Part shown: positions 51,650-61,401 of the stretch, one piece after another
Layout: each line of letters opens with the position of its first letter
How positions within the stretch are numbered: position 1 is the first letter of the stretch
From: Bombiscardovia nodaiensis
Lineage (GTDB): Bacteria; Actinomycetota; Actinomycetes; Actinomycetales; Bifidobacteriaceae
Assembly (NCBI GenBank): GCA_033127725.1
Contig: AP026798.1
Coordinates: 1,860,001 to 1,924,000 of the forward strand
DNA length: 64,000 nucleotides
Reading direction: 5' to 3'
Program-made: the position numbers and the translations under genes
The notes under the pieces: model-generated
The model's database searches: none
Told to the model about the DNA's origin: nothing
The model's input: only the letters and a program-made list of their open reading frames with translations

Positions 51650-53179
51650 TTACGCAAGGTGCTTACGCAAGTTGCTCAGCCGCCGGAGTGTCGTATCCTT
51701 GCCGATGATTTCCAAGGATTCGAAGAGCGGAGGTGAGACCCTACGGCCCGAAACCGCTACTCGCACAGGGCCAAAGGCCAGGCGGGGCTTGTAACCGCCC
51801 TCGTCGACCAGGGCCTGGGTCAGGAGCTCGTGCAGGTGATCGGTGGTCCAATCGCCGTCAGCTACCGGCGAAAGCGCCTGTTCAGCCAGCTCCAGCACAG
51901 CGGGCGCAGACTCCTTGAGCTGCTTGCGGGCGTCTGGATCGGGCTCCAGGTAGTCCTCCTGGCTCAAAAGGGAGCCTATCATGCCGGACACCTCGCCCAG
52001 GAGCCGCACGCGGGGCTGCACGAGGGGGGCCGCAGCGCTCAGCACTTCCCGCTCGCGGGGGCTCAGCTCCTCCCAGCTGTCGGTAGAAACCACGCCGTCG
52101 CGCTGCAAGTAGGGCAGGGACCGGTTCAGGAAGTCTTGGGGCTCCAACATGCGAATGTGCTCAGCGTTGATAGCTATGGCCTTGTCGATGTCGAAGTGGG
52201 CCGGATTGGCCTTCACTTGGCGGATGTCGAACTTCTCGACCATCTCGTCCATGGAGAACACGTCGCGGTCCGGGCCAATAGACCAACCGAGCAGGGCCAG
52301 GTAGTTGAGCAGGCCTTCGCGGATGAAGCCGTGCTCCCGGTGGAGGAAGAGGTTGGACTCAGGGTCGCGCTTGGAGAGCTTCTTCTTGCCTTCGCCCATC
52401 ACGTAGGGCATGTGGCCAAAGAGTGGCATCTCCTGGGCGATGCCGAGCTCAATCAGATAGCGGTAGAGCACCACCTGGCGGGGGGTGGAGGAGAGTAGGT
52501 CCTCGCCGCGCAGGACCACGTTAATGCGCATGAGCGCGTCGTCCACCGGGTTGGTCAGCGTGTAGAGGGGGTCGCCGTTGGGGCGCACAATCACGTAGTC
52601 GGGCACCGAGCCAGCCTTGAACTCAATGCGGCCGCGAATCAGGTCGTCAAAGGCAATGTCCTCGTCTGGCATCTTAATGCGCAGGGCTGGCTTGCGGCCT
52701 TCAGCGCGGAAAGCGGCCCTTTGCTCCTCGCTCAGATTCCGGTCGTAACCGTCGTAGCCAAAGGCCTTGGGGCGGCCAGCGGCCAGGTTGCGGGCCTCAA
52801 TCTCCTCAGCCGTGGAGTATGACTCATAGGCGTAACCGGCTTGCAGGAGCTTGGCTGCCACATCCTGGTAAATATCGCCGCGCTCGGACTGCCGGTAGGG
52901 CGCGTCCGGGCCGCCCACTTCCACTCCCTCGTCCCAGTCCAACCCCAACCAGCGCAGGGCGTCCAGAATCTGCTGGTAGCTCTCCTCGCTGTCTCGGGCC
53001 GCATCCGTGTCTTCGATGCGGAAAATCAGCTTGCCGTGGGAATGCCGGGCCTGGGCCCAGTTGAAGAGGGCCGTACGCACCATGCCTACGTGCGGGGTGC
53101 CCGTTGGTGAGGGGCAGAAGCGCACGCGCAGGTCAGACGGGAGTTCGGGTTTCGCATTATTGTCTTGCTCTTGACTCAT
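51650..53179 (-). CDS. gltX: glutamyl-tRNA synthetase
   Basis: Cytosolic class I synthetase that charges tRNA-Glu. The 509-residue protein has the HIGH-type motif in [18 protein letters not shown] (His30-Met33), [13 protein letters not shown] active-site segment [11 protein letters not shown], and the KMSKS-type motif in [12 protein letters not shown] (near 268), then an alpha-helical anticodon-binding domain. In organisms without GlnRS it also misacylates tRNA-Gln for GatCAB. tRNA-Glu and tRNA-Gln lie directly downstream on the same strand, so all three may be linked. AGGGTGT precedes the ATG. Confidence 0.96.
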   Translation of the reverse strand: MSQEQDNNAKPELPSDLRVRFCPSPTGTPHVGMVRTALFNWAQARHSHGKLIFRIEDTDAARDSEESYQQILDALRWLGLDWDEGVEVGGPDAPYRQSERGDIYQDVAAKLLQAGYAYESYSTAEEIEARNLAAGRPKAFGYDGYDRNLSEEQRAAFRAEGRKPALRIKMPDEDIAFDDLIRGRIEFKAGSVPDYVIVRPNGDPLYTLTNPVDDALMRINVVLRGEDLLSSTPRQVVLYRYLIELGIAQEMPLFGHMPYVMGEGKKKLSKRDPESNLFLHREHGFIREGLLNYLALLGWSIGPDRDVFSMDEMVEKFDIRQVKANPAHFDIDKAIAINAEHIRMLEPQDFLNRSLPYLQRDGVVSTDSWEELSPREREVLSAAAPLVQPRVRLLGEVSGMIGSLLSQEDYLEPDPDARKQLKESAPAVLELAEQALSPVADGDWTTDHLHELLTQALVDEGGYKPRLAFGPVRVAVSGRRVSPPLFESLEIIGKDTTLRRLSNLRKHLA

Positions 53180-53233
53180 ACACCCTATTGTGCCCCGGCA
53201 ACCCGACGTTCGCGGGGGTCGGCTTGGGCGTCT

Positions 53234-53950
53234 TCAGCCTCGCGCCTGTTCCTGCTCGCGCTCCTTGCTGTAGTGCTCGGGAATGAAGCGGGTCTGGTCA
53301 TGCAACTTGGACCAAATTACTGGCTCACCGGCCTCTAGCGAGCGCGGCACGTCGATAATGCGCTGGTTGGAAGAACCCCTGAACTGCAGGAGCGTATTTT
53401 TCTCAGTTTCGATGTAGCGCCCGTCTACCAGCACGTCCACGTACGAGAGCAGCTCGGACTTGTCGGGCGTCTCCCCCGGGCGCATGAGCTCCTCCCAGGT
53501 GTAGCCGGTCCAGCACCAGATGTCCTTGCTGTGCCCGAATTCGCGGCGGATGCGCTGGGAGAGCTGCAGAAGCATGGGCGTGTTGAGCAGGGGCTCGCCG
53601 CCCAAGTAAGTAATGCCCTGCACATACGAGAGGGAGAGGTCTTTGATGATTTGGTCCTCCAGCTCCTGCGTGTAGGGATGGCCTGCTTGGAAGTCCCAGA
53701 TGGAGGCGTTGTAGCAGTTTTCGCAGCGGAAGGGGCAGCCGGAGACGTAGATAGAGCAGCGGATGCCTTCGCCGTCGGTCATGACCAGGCGCTTATAGTC
53801 GGCCACAATGCCCCGGCTGAGCTGGCGCCCGTCCCACTGCCCGGCCTTGGGATTGTTGGTCAGGGGGCTGGGGACGCTGGGTCCTCGGCCGGTCTCGCCC
53901 GCCGCAAAATCCCTGTGCGAATGCTGAGTTGCCACAAACCCTTGGGTCAT
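53234..53950 (-). CDS. nrdG: anaerobic ribonucleotide reductase activating protein
   Basis: Radical SAM enzyme that makes the glycyl radical in NrdD. The 238-residue protein carries the CX3CX2C cluster motif in GCPFRCENCYNAS (Cys72, Cys76, Cys79), followed by LGGEPLLN typical of SAM binding. AAAAGGAGCGG precedes the ATG at 53950, so the longer frame upstream is not used. It lies downstream of nrdD on the same strand after about 220 bases without a gene, and should fall under the same NrdR control. Its C-terminus (KEREQEQARG) is basic and longer than usual. Confidence 0.95.
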   Translation of the reverse strand: MTQGFVATQHSHRDFAAGETGRGPSVPSPLTNNPKAGQWDGRQLSRGIVADYKRLVMTDGEGIRCSIYVSGCPFRCENCYNASIWDFQAGHPYTQELEDQIIKDLSLSYVQGITYLGGEPLLNTPMLLQLSQRIRREFGHSKDIWCWTGYTWEELMRPGETPDKSELLSYVDVLVDGRYIETEKNTLLQFRGSSNQRIIDVPRSLEAGEPVIWSKLHDQTRFIPEHYSKEREQEQARG

Positions 53951-54169
53951 AGCTCTACCGCTCCTTTTCTTGGATCCACGCCGGAAGGCACTACTACTAA
54001 CTGCGTCGCTGACCAGCTTGCCCAGCTTCCCGGCTGACCCCAGCTTGCCCCTGCCCCATCTGCCCCGACATAGCAATCGCGGGCCGCCGACCTTGCGTCA
54101 GCAGAACCCGCGACTACTTCATTTCATATTCACCATCTGCACGCTCGAACTGCTAGCGCTCTGCCAGGC

Positions 54170-56581
54170 TCACTCGGCCTTGTCGTCGAACCACTCCTTG
54201 GAGGAGCCGTCCTGCAGGACCACATGACCAGTCTGGCCTTCCATATGCTTGACACGGTGGGCAATTTCCTCGTGGCGGCCGTGAACCATGGGACGCTGGA
54301 CGGGGTTGCCCAGGTAGCCGCAGGTGCGCTTGGTTACGTTGCACTTCTCGGGGTCGTCATTGCCGCACTCGGGGCACTTGAAGCCCTCTTCGGTGGGCTC
54401 GAAGTCGCCCTCGTAGCCGCAGACAAAGCAGTGGTCGATGGGCGTGTTGGTGCCCAGGTAGCCAATGCCAATGTCGTAAGCGTAGTCCCAGACTGCTTCC
54501 AAGGCCTTGGGATTGGCCTGGAGGGAGGGGAACTCACAGTAGTTGATGAAGCCACCCGAAGCCAAGTAGGGGAAGTCGCGCTCGTAGGAGAGCTTCTCCA
54601 TGGGGGTGGGGCGCAGCCAGACTGGGTAGTGGAAGGAGTTGGTGTAGAAGTCATGGTCGGTCACGCCTTCGACCTCGCCGAACTTCTCCTTGTCGAGCCT
54701 GCAGAAGCGGTCAGTCAGGGATTCCGCGGGTGTGGAGTAGACCGAGTAGTGGTAGCGCTCAGCCTTCTCCCACTGCTTGCACAGCTGGCTCATCCGGCGC
54801 ACGATGGACAGGGCGAACTCTTTGCCCTCCGGGTCCCAGGAGTGATCCTTCATCCAGCCCTTGCCGAAGAAGACGGACGTAGCTTCGTACAGGCCAATGT
54901 AGCCCAGGGAAATGGTGGAACGCGAGTTGCGGAAGAGCGTGTCCACTGAATCGGTGGGCTTCAAGCGGCCAAAAGCGCCGAACTGGTAGAGGGTAGGCGC
55001 GTTGATAGGCGTGGCCTGCTTGCAGCGCATAATGCGGAATTGCAAGGCGTGGTGGGCCACTTCCATCCGCTGGTCAAAGAGCTTCCAGAAGCGATCCTTG
55101 TCGCCGCGAGATTCCAGGGCGATGCGCGGAATATTCACCGTCACCACGCCCAGGTTCATGCGGCCCTCTTCCTCGTCTTCGCCAGTTTCGGGGTTGATCC
55201 AGCCCTGGAGGAAGGAGCGGCAGCCCATGGGCGCCTTGAAGGAACCGGTAATCTTGACCAGGTTCTCGTAGAAGACCACATCCGGGTACATGCGCTTGGT
55301 GGAGCACTCGAGCGCCAGCTGCTTCATGTCGTAGTTGGGGTCACCCTCGTCTGCATTCAGACCGTGCTTGATGGTGAAGACCAGCTTGGGGAAGATGGCG
55401 GTGTGGCGATCCTTGCCCAGGCCGCGGATACGAATTAGGAAGATGGCGCGCTGAATTTCCTTGGCGAACCAGGATGTGCCCAGGCCAAAGCCGACCGTCA
55501 CGAAGGGGGTCTGTCCGTTGGAGACGCGGTTGGAGTTAATCTGATACTCCATGGTCTGCATGGCATCGTAGATGGCCTTGCGGGTCAAAATCTTGGCGTA
55601 AATCTGGCGCTGGCGCACAATGGCGGGCGCATCCAAGTCGAAGGGTGCGTCCTCGCCCAGGGTAGGGCGGTCTTCCAGGTGGAGCCAGTCGGACTCGCGG
55701 GCCTTCAAGCCGCGAACCACTTCTTTGGCAATCTCAATGGGCTCTTCGTCTGGCAAAACGGCCTCAGCCATCTTGTAGTTCTTCTCGTAGTCCAGCTTGG
55801 CGTACTTTTCCAGCATTTCGTCGGCGCGATTCACGGTCTGGCCGCCGTACTGGGAGCCCGCAATATCCTTGATAATCTGAGTAATTTGCGTGGCAGCCGT
55901 GCCGATGGACTTGGGGGAGTCCATCATGGCGTTGCCCAGCTCGAAGCCGTGCTCCAGCATGTCGCCAAAGTCGGGCAGGGAGCAGTTGGTCTCAGCTGTG
56001 AAGGGCGAGTAATCAGCGTCGTGGAAGTGAATGTCACCCTTCAGGTGGGCGTTGGCCACATCCTTGGGCAGCATTTTCAGGGCCGAAGCCTTGGAAACCG
56101 CACCAGCCAGGAGGTCACGCTGGGTGGCGTAGACGTTGGCGTCCTTGTTGGCGTTCTCGCGCACCAGGGACTCGTCCTTGGAGGTCAGCCGGTGAACGGC
56201 CTCGTTCACATCGGTGGCCTTGGCGCGGTCGATGTCGCGGTTCAGGCGGTACTCGGTGTAGGCGCGGGCGATGTTGTAATAGTGAGCGTTCACCAAGGCG
56301 TGCTCTACCAGGGTCTGAATATCTTCAATCTTGACCGGGTTGGTGTAGCGGTCGTGAATTTCTGACTGCACAGCCAGGGCCATAGCGCGAATCTGCTGCT
56401 TGACCTCAGGGTCCACTTCAACGTCAGCATCCTTGAACGCAGCTTCAACAGCGTTCATAATGTTCACGGGGTCGAAGTCAACGATTCGCCCATCGCGCTT
56501 CTCAACCAGGATGCCATCGGTAGCATCGGACGCCGCAGCAGTCTCGCTACGTGTCGGCTCAGTCATCACCTGCGTATCCAT
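54170..56581 (-). CDS. nrdD: anaerobic ribonucleoside-triphosphate reductase
   Basis: Oxygen-sensitive class III reductase that makes dNTPs from NTPs. The 803-residue protein begins with an ATP-cone allosteric domain (VEKRDGRIVDFD), has the catalytic barrel with conserved Cys residues, a zinc site of two Cys pairs (CFVCGYEG ... CPECGNDD), and the glycyl-radical motif RTCGYLG near the C-terminus. GGAGG lies about 10 bases before the ATG at 56581; a further ATG upstream is possible but leaves the conserved domain. Two NrdR boxes 31 bases apart lie upstream. Together with the bd oxidase genes it shows a lifestyle with both anoxic and oxic phases. Confidence 0.96.
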   Translation of the reverse strand: MDTQVMTEPTRSETAAASDATDGILVEKRDGRIVDFDPVNIMNAVEAAFKDADVEVDPEVKQQIRAMALAVQSEIHDRYTNPVKIEDIQTLVEHALVNAHYYNIARAYTEYRLNRDIDRAKATDVNEAVHRLTSKDESLVRENANKDANVYATQRDLLAGAVSKASALKMLPKDVANAHLKGDIHFHDADYSPFTAETNCSLPDFGDMLEHGFELGNAMMDSPKSIGTAATQITQIIKDIAGSQYGGQTVNRADEMLEKYAKLDYEKNYKMAEAVLPDEEPIEIAKEVVRGLKARESDWLHLEDRPTLGEDAPFDLDAPAIVRQRQIYAKILTRKAIYDAMQTMEYQINSNRVSNGQTPFVTVGFGLGTSWFAKEIQRAIFLIRIRGLGKDRHTAIFPKLVFTIKHGLNADEGDPNYDMKQLALECSTKRMYPDVVFYENLVKITGSFKAPMGCRSFLQGWINPETGEDEEEGRMNLGVVTVNIPRIALESRGDKDRFWKLFDQRMEVAHHALQFRIMRCKQATPINAPTLYQFGAFGRLKPTDSVDTLFRNSRSTISLGYIGLYEATSVFFGKGWMKDHSWDPEGKEFALSIVRRMSQLCKQWEKAERYHYSVYSTPAESLTDRFCRLDKEKFGEVEGVTDHDFYTNSFHYPVWLRPTPMEKLSYERDFPYLASGGFINYCEFPSLQANPKALEAVWDYAYDIGIGYLGTNTPIDHCFVCGYEGDFEPTEEGFKCPECGNDDPEKCNVTKRTCGYLGNPVQRPMVHGRHEEIAHRVKHMEGQTGHVVLQDGSSKEWFDDKAE

Positions 56582-56674
56582 ATCGCTCGTTCCTCCAGCG
56601 GGCCAAAAGCCCTTCTCAACCCGCGTAACTACGCTCATGTTGTTTGTTTTGCTCCTTAAGCTTACCACGAGAAA

Positions 56675-56721
56675 ACACAATATCTAGGGTCACGGAGAAA
56701 TATCATCACTATATCTAGTTC
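56675..56721 (-). promoter_or_regulatory. two NrdR boxes upstream of nrdD-nrdG
   Basis: ACACAATATCTAGGGT (56675-56690) and TCACTATATCTAGTTC (56706-56721) both fit the published NrdR consensus acaCwAtATaTwGtgt in their cores. Their starts are 31 bases apart, about three helical turns, the usual spacing for paired NrdR boxes. They lie about 95 bases before the nrdD start, so NrdR repression in response to ATP/dATP is expected. Confidence 0.85.
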
Positions 56722-56937
56722 TTCGCCCCAGAGAGTGAGTACGACGAATAAACAAAAAAGTTCTTTCCCCCAAACAATCGGCTCTGCCACAAGGAAAGTG
56801 TCAGCAGAAGGTTCAAAAGGTACACAGACAACACGCGCGCGGGCCGACGACACGCCGTCCGATGTCGAGACCACCCCCCTATCGACCCGTGCCCACCCAC
56901 TTCCTGGCAGCATAAGCGCAATCTCCTAGGACTCTCT

Positions 56938-57127
56938 TATACTGGCAGTAGCTTCGCGCGGTTGGTGGCAGCAGCCGCGTCCAGACATGAATACGATAGC
57001 GCTCTACCCAGTAAGCGGGAGCGAGCGCTAGCGATTCGAGACATCGCGCGGGCTCCTCACCTTCCCGTCCAGCGGCTCGACATCGCGCCAACGTGCATTT
57101 GAGCACGGAAAGCAAGGTGATTGGCAG
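56938..57127 (+). promoter_or_regulatory. promoter element and long leader of the ThiY-like operon
   Basis: TATACTGGCAGTA (56938-56950) contains a -10-like TATACT. The leader of about 175 bases then holds a stem TAGCGCTC/GAGCGCTA (56997-57030). I looked for the THI-box core of a TPP riboswitch and did not see it. Whether the leader is regulatory is unknown. Confidence 0.4.
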
Positions 57128-58249
57128 ATGAGCATAGTAGGCGATATTCCAACAGAGCAGGGGCCCCAGCAGACCGGCGTTCGGCAGGTATTGGGCTGGC
57201 TGACCAAGGCCTTGGCCCTGGCTAGCGCAGGAGCATTGACGCTCTCCCTAGCCGCCTGCGGAAAGGCCGGCAGCACAAACCAGGCGAGCCAAAATTCCGA
57301 GAGCGCCGACGAAATTGCTTTCATGCTGGATTGGACCCCCAACACCAACCACGTCGGCATCTACGTAGCCCAGGAGCAGGGCTACTACAAGGACGCGGGC
57401 GTCAAGGTTAAGATCCTGCCCACCGCCCAGGCCGGAGCCGAGACCTCCGTCGAGAACGGCGTGGCGGACGTGGGCTTTTCCAAACTGAGCAACCTGGCCG
57501 CCTTCAACGCGAAAGGCTCCCACCTACAGCTGGTCTTCAACCTGGGCCAGCACTCCATCGCCCGCTGGTGCTCCCTGGCCTCGCGGACCGACATTGCCAC
57601 CCCTAAAGACTTCGACGGCAAGACGTTCGTGAGCTTCGGCTCGGCCGAGCAAACCGCCGTGGTCCAGGCCATGATTCGCAATGCAGGCGGCAAGGGCGAC
57701 TTCAAGCGCGCCACCTCCGGCACCAACACCTTCGCCACCCTGACCAGCGGCAAGGGCGATTTCGCAGGCTTTTACGTCACTTGGGAGGGTGTCCAATCCG
57801 ACCTCAAGGGCCCCAAGCTCCACTGCTTCGTCCAGTCCGACTGGGGAGTTCCCGGCAACCCCGACCAAACAGGATTCGCCGTCAAAGCCTCCTGGCTCAA
57901 GGACTCCAAGCACCGCCAGGCCCTCAAAAAATTCGTGCAGGCCACCAAGCGTGGCTACGCCTGGTCCCTGGCCCACCCCGACCAGGCCGCCAAAATTCTG
58001 GTCAAGCAGACTCCCACGGCCCACATCGACCCCCTGCAAGCCAGCACATCTATGGATCGCATCGTCAAGGATGGCTACTGGACCGCCGGGCCCGGGCAGA
58101 CCAGCATCTCCGGCGCCGTCAACATGCAAGATGCCCAGACCTACCTGGACTTCCAATACCAGGCCGGCTCCTACCAGGACGGCAAGGGCAAGCCCCTGCA
58201 GCGAGCGCCGCAAGCCAGGGATCTGTGGACTGACGAGTTCGTCAAATGA
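57128..58249 (+). CDS. ABC transporter substrate-binding lipoprotein, ThiY/NMT1-like
   Basis: Extracellular solute-binding lipoprotein. The 373-residue protein has a signal peptide with lipobox LAAC (lipid Cys44) and an NMT1/THI5-type binding domain opening LDWTPNTNHVGIYVAQEQGYY, with GVADVGFSKLSNLAA after it. This group binds hydroxymethylpyrimidine-type thiamine precursors or related ring compounds, such as riboflavin, in other bacteria. The N-terminus before the hydrophobic core (about 25 residues) is long for a signal peptide. AAGGTG precedes the ATG. It overlaps the permease gene as ATGA. The exact ligand is not certain. Confidence 0.85.
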   Translation: MSIVGDIPTEQGPQQTGVRQVLGWLTKALALASAGALTLSLAACGKAGSTNQASQNSESADEIAFMLDWTPNTNHVGIYVAQEQGYYKDAGVKVKILPTAQAGAETSVENGVADVGFSKLSNLAAFNAKGSHLQLVFNLGQHSIARWCSLASRTDIATPKDFDGKTFVSFGSAEQTAVVQAMIRNAGGKGDFKRATSGTNTFATLTSGKGDFAGFYVTWEGVQSDLKGPKLHCFVQSDWGVPGNPDQTGFAVKASWLKDSKHRQALKKFVQATKRGYAWSLAHPDQAAKILVKQTPTAHIDPLQASTSMDRIVKDGYWTAGPGQTSISGAVNMQDAQTYLDFQYQAGSYQDGKGKPLQRAPQARDLWTDEFVK

Positions 58250-59118
58250 CCCCACAAACCTCCTCTCCGCAAACACGGTCCAGCCCCCAGCAGCCAGCTG
58301 CAGTCGGTCGCGTCCCTTCCAGTCGCCGCCCTGCCCACCGCCCTGCTCGCCACATGCTCCGCCGCCTCTTGGCTCCCCTGCTGGCCCTGGCGGCCCTGCT
58401 GGCCCTCTGGCAGGCTTGGGTCTCCTGGGGAGGCATATCCGAGCGGGTGCTCTCCTCCCCCAGCCAGATTGCCCAAGCCACGCTCGACACCTGGCCCGAC
58501 CTGATGGAAGCCACTAGCATCACGGCCCTCGAGGGGTTCCTGGGCTTCCTCCTGGCCACCGGACTGGGCCTGCTCCTGGGCATCGGCCTCTACTGCTGGC
58601 AGACCTTCCACGACGCTTTCTACCCGCTCATCGCCGCCGCGCAAATGGTGCCGCTCATCACGATTGCGCCGCTCTTTATTATCTGGTTCGGCTTCGAGCC
58701 CGTGGGCAAGGTGGTCATCGTCGCAGTCTTCGGCCTCTTCCCCATCGCCATCCAGACCTACCGGGGGCTCAAAGCCGTGCCGGGCTTTTACCAGGACGTG
58801 GCGCTCACCTGCGGGGCCACGCGCGCTTGGACCCTCTGGCACGTCAAGCTGCGCGTGGCTGCCGGGCAAATGTTCTCCGGCCTGCGTATTTCCGCCGCCT
58901 ACGTGTTTGCCACGGCCTCCACAGCCGAATATTTGGGCGCGCAAAACGGCCTGGGCATTTGGCTCCAGTCCGCTTTTAATTCCTTCCAGACCCCGCTGAT
59001 TTTCTCGGCCACGCTGGTGATTGTCGTTTTGACGGCAATTCTCCTGGGCCTCATTGCCCTGGTGGAGACCCTGACCATCGGCGGCACGGACGAGAGCTTG
59101 TTCCAGGCTGACGAATAG
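58246..59118 (+). CDS. ABC transporter permease, ThiX/SsuC-like
   Basis: Membrane permease for the binding protein encoded upstream. The 290-residue protein has about six membrane segments and the cytosolic EAA-type loop TCGATRAWTLWHVKLRVAAG, the contact for an ATPase. A hydrophilic N-terminal stretch rich in Pro, Ser and Arg (about 1-35) precedes the first segment. It is coupled to the binding protein by a four-base overlap. No ATPase gene follows: the next gene encodes a DUF805 protein. The ATPase must be encoded elsewhere or shared. Substrate as for the binding protein. Confidence 0.86.
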   Translation: MTPQTSSPQTRSSPQQPAAVGRVPSSRRPAHRPARHMLRRLLAPLLALAALLALWQAWVSWGGISERVLSSPSQIAQATLDTWPDLMEATSITALEGFLGFLLATGLGLLLGIGLYCWQTFHDAFYPLIAAAQMVPLITIAPLFIIWFGFEPVGKVVIVAVFGLFPIAIQTYRGLKAVPGFYQDVALTCGATRAWTLWHVKLRVAAGQMFSGLRISAAYVFATASTAEYLGAQNGLGIWLQSAFNSFQTPLIFSATLVIVVLTAILLGLIALVETLTIGGTDESLFQADE

Positions 59119-59304
59119 GGAAAGTCCTGGCCCACTGTGGGGCGGAAACTACCGCTCCCGGGCAAGAACTGCGCAGCGAGCAAATTGTTCCACCCAATTC
59201 ACAATAATCTGCCATACTAGTAGGTGTTAGCATTCGGCCGGCTCAGTGAAGGGGCAGGCCGCACATAGCGATCGAAGATGGTCGAGCGAATAAGGAAGTG
59301 GCGT

Positions 59305-60264
59305 ATGACGCAATTCAACGAAGACCCGCAGGAGGCTGGAGGGCCCAGCAACCCTTCAAATCAGCAGGGAACTACAGGCAACCAAGCCGTGTCAAACGAG
59401 CAGGCACCCGCCTTCGGTCAGCAGGCAAGTAACCAGCAGGGGCAGGCACCACAAACACCTCAGGCGCCTCAAGCACCTCAGGCCCAGCCGCAAATGCCTC
59501 AGGCACCACAAGCCCCACAAGCTCAGCCTCAGCCTCAGTACGGCCAGGCAGCGCCAGTGCAGGGCTATGGGCAGCCAGTGCAACAGCCACAGCCAACCTA
59601 CGGTCAAGGCGCGCCGCAGCCCCAGTACGGCCAGCAAACCCAGTATGGTCAGCCGCCCGTCGCTCAGCCCAGCTACCCCCAGGTGGCACCCGTATTCAAT
59701 GGGCAGATGGGCGAAAATGGCCAGCCCGTACTCACCCAGCCCTGGTATGGCATCTCCTTCATCGCAGCTATCAAGCGCTTTTTCACCAAGTACGCCGACT
59801 TCAGCGGCCGCGCTTCCAAGGGCGAGTTCTGGTGGTCCATCCTCTTTATTTTCTTGGTGTCCGTAGTCTTGGGCATCATCACCGCACCCCTGCACAGTAC
59901 GGATGTGAGCAACATCGTTGGCTACATTTGGGACCTGATAGTGCTCGTTCCCGTACTGGCCGTTACTACCCGCCGCGTGCACGATGCCAATATGTCTGGC
60001 TGGTGGACAGCTCTACCCGCTGTCCTCTTCATTGGCGGAGCGGCCATAGCCTCGAACGTTGCCTCGGGCATTGACCCCGACATTATTATGAACCAAGATG
60101 TCACAGCTATGGACCCCTCCCAGGTCATGACCATGGGTTGGAGCGGCATGGCTGCTTTTGCCGGGCTGATTATCTGGATCATCTTCGGTGTTCGTGCTTC
60201 CAACCCACAGGGCGCTCACTTCGACAAGAACATCCCCTCGCAGCCCATGCAGCCCATGCAGTGA
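59305..60264 (+). CDS. DUF805 membrane protein with Gln/Pro-rich N-terminus
   Basis: The 319-residue protein has an unstructured N-terminal half (about 1-140) with repeated QAPQAPQ and QPQYGQ units, then a DUF805 domain (from about 155) that starts YADFSGRASKGEFWWSI and has three or four membrane segments, with VPVLAVTTRRVHDANMSGWW, the family's conserved R-R-x-H-D-x-x-x-S-G-W pattern. AAGGAAG precedes the ATG at 59305. A strong terminator follows. DUF805 proteins are of unknown function; the Pro/Gln tail may bind envelope or divisome partners (inference). Confidence 0.87.
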   Translation: MTQFNEDPQEAGGPSNPSNQQGTTGNQAVSNEQAPAFGQQASNQQGQAPQTPQAPQAPQAQPQMPQAPQAPQAQPQPQYGQAAPVQGYGQPVQQPQPTYGQGAPQPQYGQQTQYGQPPVAQPSYPQVAPVFNGQMGENGQPVLTQPWYGISFIAAIKRFFTKYADFSGRASKGEFWWSILFIFLVSVVLGIITAPLHSTDVSNIVGYIWDLIVLVPVLAVTTRRVHDANMSGWWTALPAVLFIGGAAIASNVASGIDPDIIMNQDVTAMDPSQVMTMGWSGMAAFAGLIIWIIFGVRASNPQGAHFDKNIPSQPMQPMQ

Positions 60265-60306
60265 CGCGCGAGACATGAGCGGCCAGCAGGAGTGACAGCC
60301 GCTCAC

Positions 60307-60360
60307 AAATCAGGGTGGTTGGTCAGTATATAAGCTGACCAACCACCCTGATTTCGTTTG
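60307..60360 (+). terminator. strong terminator after the DUF805 gene
   Basis: A perfect 20-bp stem (60307-60326 with 60335-60354) and an 8-base loop, followed by TTTCGTTTG. One of the strongest stems in the window. Confidence 0.88.
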
Positions 60361-60442
60361 TACTGCTACTGCTTGCGCATATCCTCCACGCCGTGTACCC
60401 GTCCGAGGAGGGCTGGTATGCGACTAGGCAACTGAGCCAGCC

Positions 60443-61315
60443 CTAAAGCTCTACTGGCGTCTTGTTCGGATCCTCGGGCACATGGGCGAACTTAGCTTGC
60501 AGGGCCTCACGGCTCTTGCGCTCGTCCTCCTCCTTGGCCTTGCGCTGCGCCTCTTCGGGGTCCCAAAGCAGGTCCGCCTGGTGCTGCTCCCACTCCTCTT
60601 TCGCCGCAGAGCCCAGGATCCGCGCCAAGCTCGTCAGCCCATCATCGCCCGGCTCCAGCTTGAGGAGCTCCAGCAGAAGGTCGTCGCCCAGATAGCAGCG
60701 AGGAATCTCTAAGCGCTCATTGAACTCATTGACCACGAGCAAGATGGGCAAGGCCGCGCGCACCCGCTCAGGGCCCGCTCCCACAGCCTGCCCGAGGGCA
60801 GCTCCCAACTGGATAGAGGCCGCCAACCGCTGGGCGATAATGGCCGGATCGACCGACGCTTCCACCTCTTGCGGGCACCAAGTCGCCAGGGCTGCCTCTA
60901 CTACCTGCTGGGCCTGCTGGCTCTCAGCCTCACTCCAGCCGGCCTCCAAGCGTTCTACCGCCTGCTGGACCTGGTCAAAGTCCACCGTCCGCGAGAACCC
61001 TGCCAAGCCATCGTAGGCATCATTAGCTGCCAGCAGGGCTTCCACTATCTCCTGCGGGCGTCCGGGAATCTCATCGGCCCCCTCGTACACAAACTCAGCG
61101 TCCGGGATGGTCACATCGAGCCCAGTCATCAGCCGGGCCAAGGCGCGAGTGAGGCGCACCTGCAAGTTTTCGCCGTATTTCGCGTCGTTGTCCAGCTGGG
61201 TGGCATCGGTCAGGGGCCACAGCTCAATCAGCTGCGCTCCCGCCTGCCCGGCTCCCTGCATCTCGTCTACCTGCGCCAGCTGAGCATTCATCTGGTTATC
61301 ACTTTCGAGTGTCAT
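60443..61315 (-). CDS. hypothetical soluble protein, 290 residues
   Basis: AAGGAGGG precedes the ATG at 61315, which opens a 290-residue acidic protein with no signal peptide or membrane segment. It is mostly alpha-helical by composition (many Ala, Glu, Gln, Leu), with a charged C-terminal helix (about 250-280: EEAQRKAKEEDERKSREALQ). Local stretches such as RCYLGDDLLLELLKLEPGDDG are well formed. It lies downstream of the histidine phosphatase on the same strand with about 90 bases between. I do not recognise the family. Codon use is like its neighbours, so it is probably an expressed resident gene. Confidence 0.75.
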   Translation of the reverse strand: MTLESDNQMNAQLAQVDEMQGAGQAGAQLIELWPLTDATQLDNDAKYGENLQVRLTRALARLMTGLDVTIPDAEFVYEGADEIPGRPQEIVEALLAANDAYDGLAGFSRTVDFDQVQQAVERLEAGWSEAESQQAQQVVEAALATWCPQEVEASVDPAIIAQRLAASIQLGAALGQAVGAGPERVRAALPILLVVNEFNERLEIPRCYLGDDLLLELLKLEPGDDGLTSLARILGSAAKEEWEQHQADLLWDPEEAQRKAKEEDERKSREALQAKFAHVPEDPNKTPVEL

Positions 61316-61401
61316 ACGCCCTCCTTGGCCTGATGGGTGATTGCGTCTGCGGACCTGCCACAATCCCAACGTCTATAGCCCATCATAGGCCATCTTAGGG
61401 C

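Noticed and set aside
56938..57127. TPP riboswitch upstream of the ThiY-like gene
   Set aside because: The context invites it, but the conserved THI-box core strings were not found; only an unrelated stem is visible.
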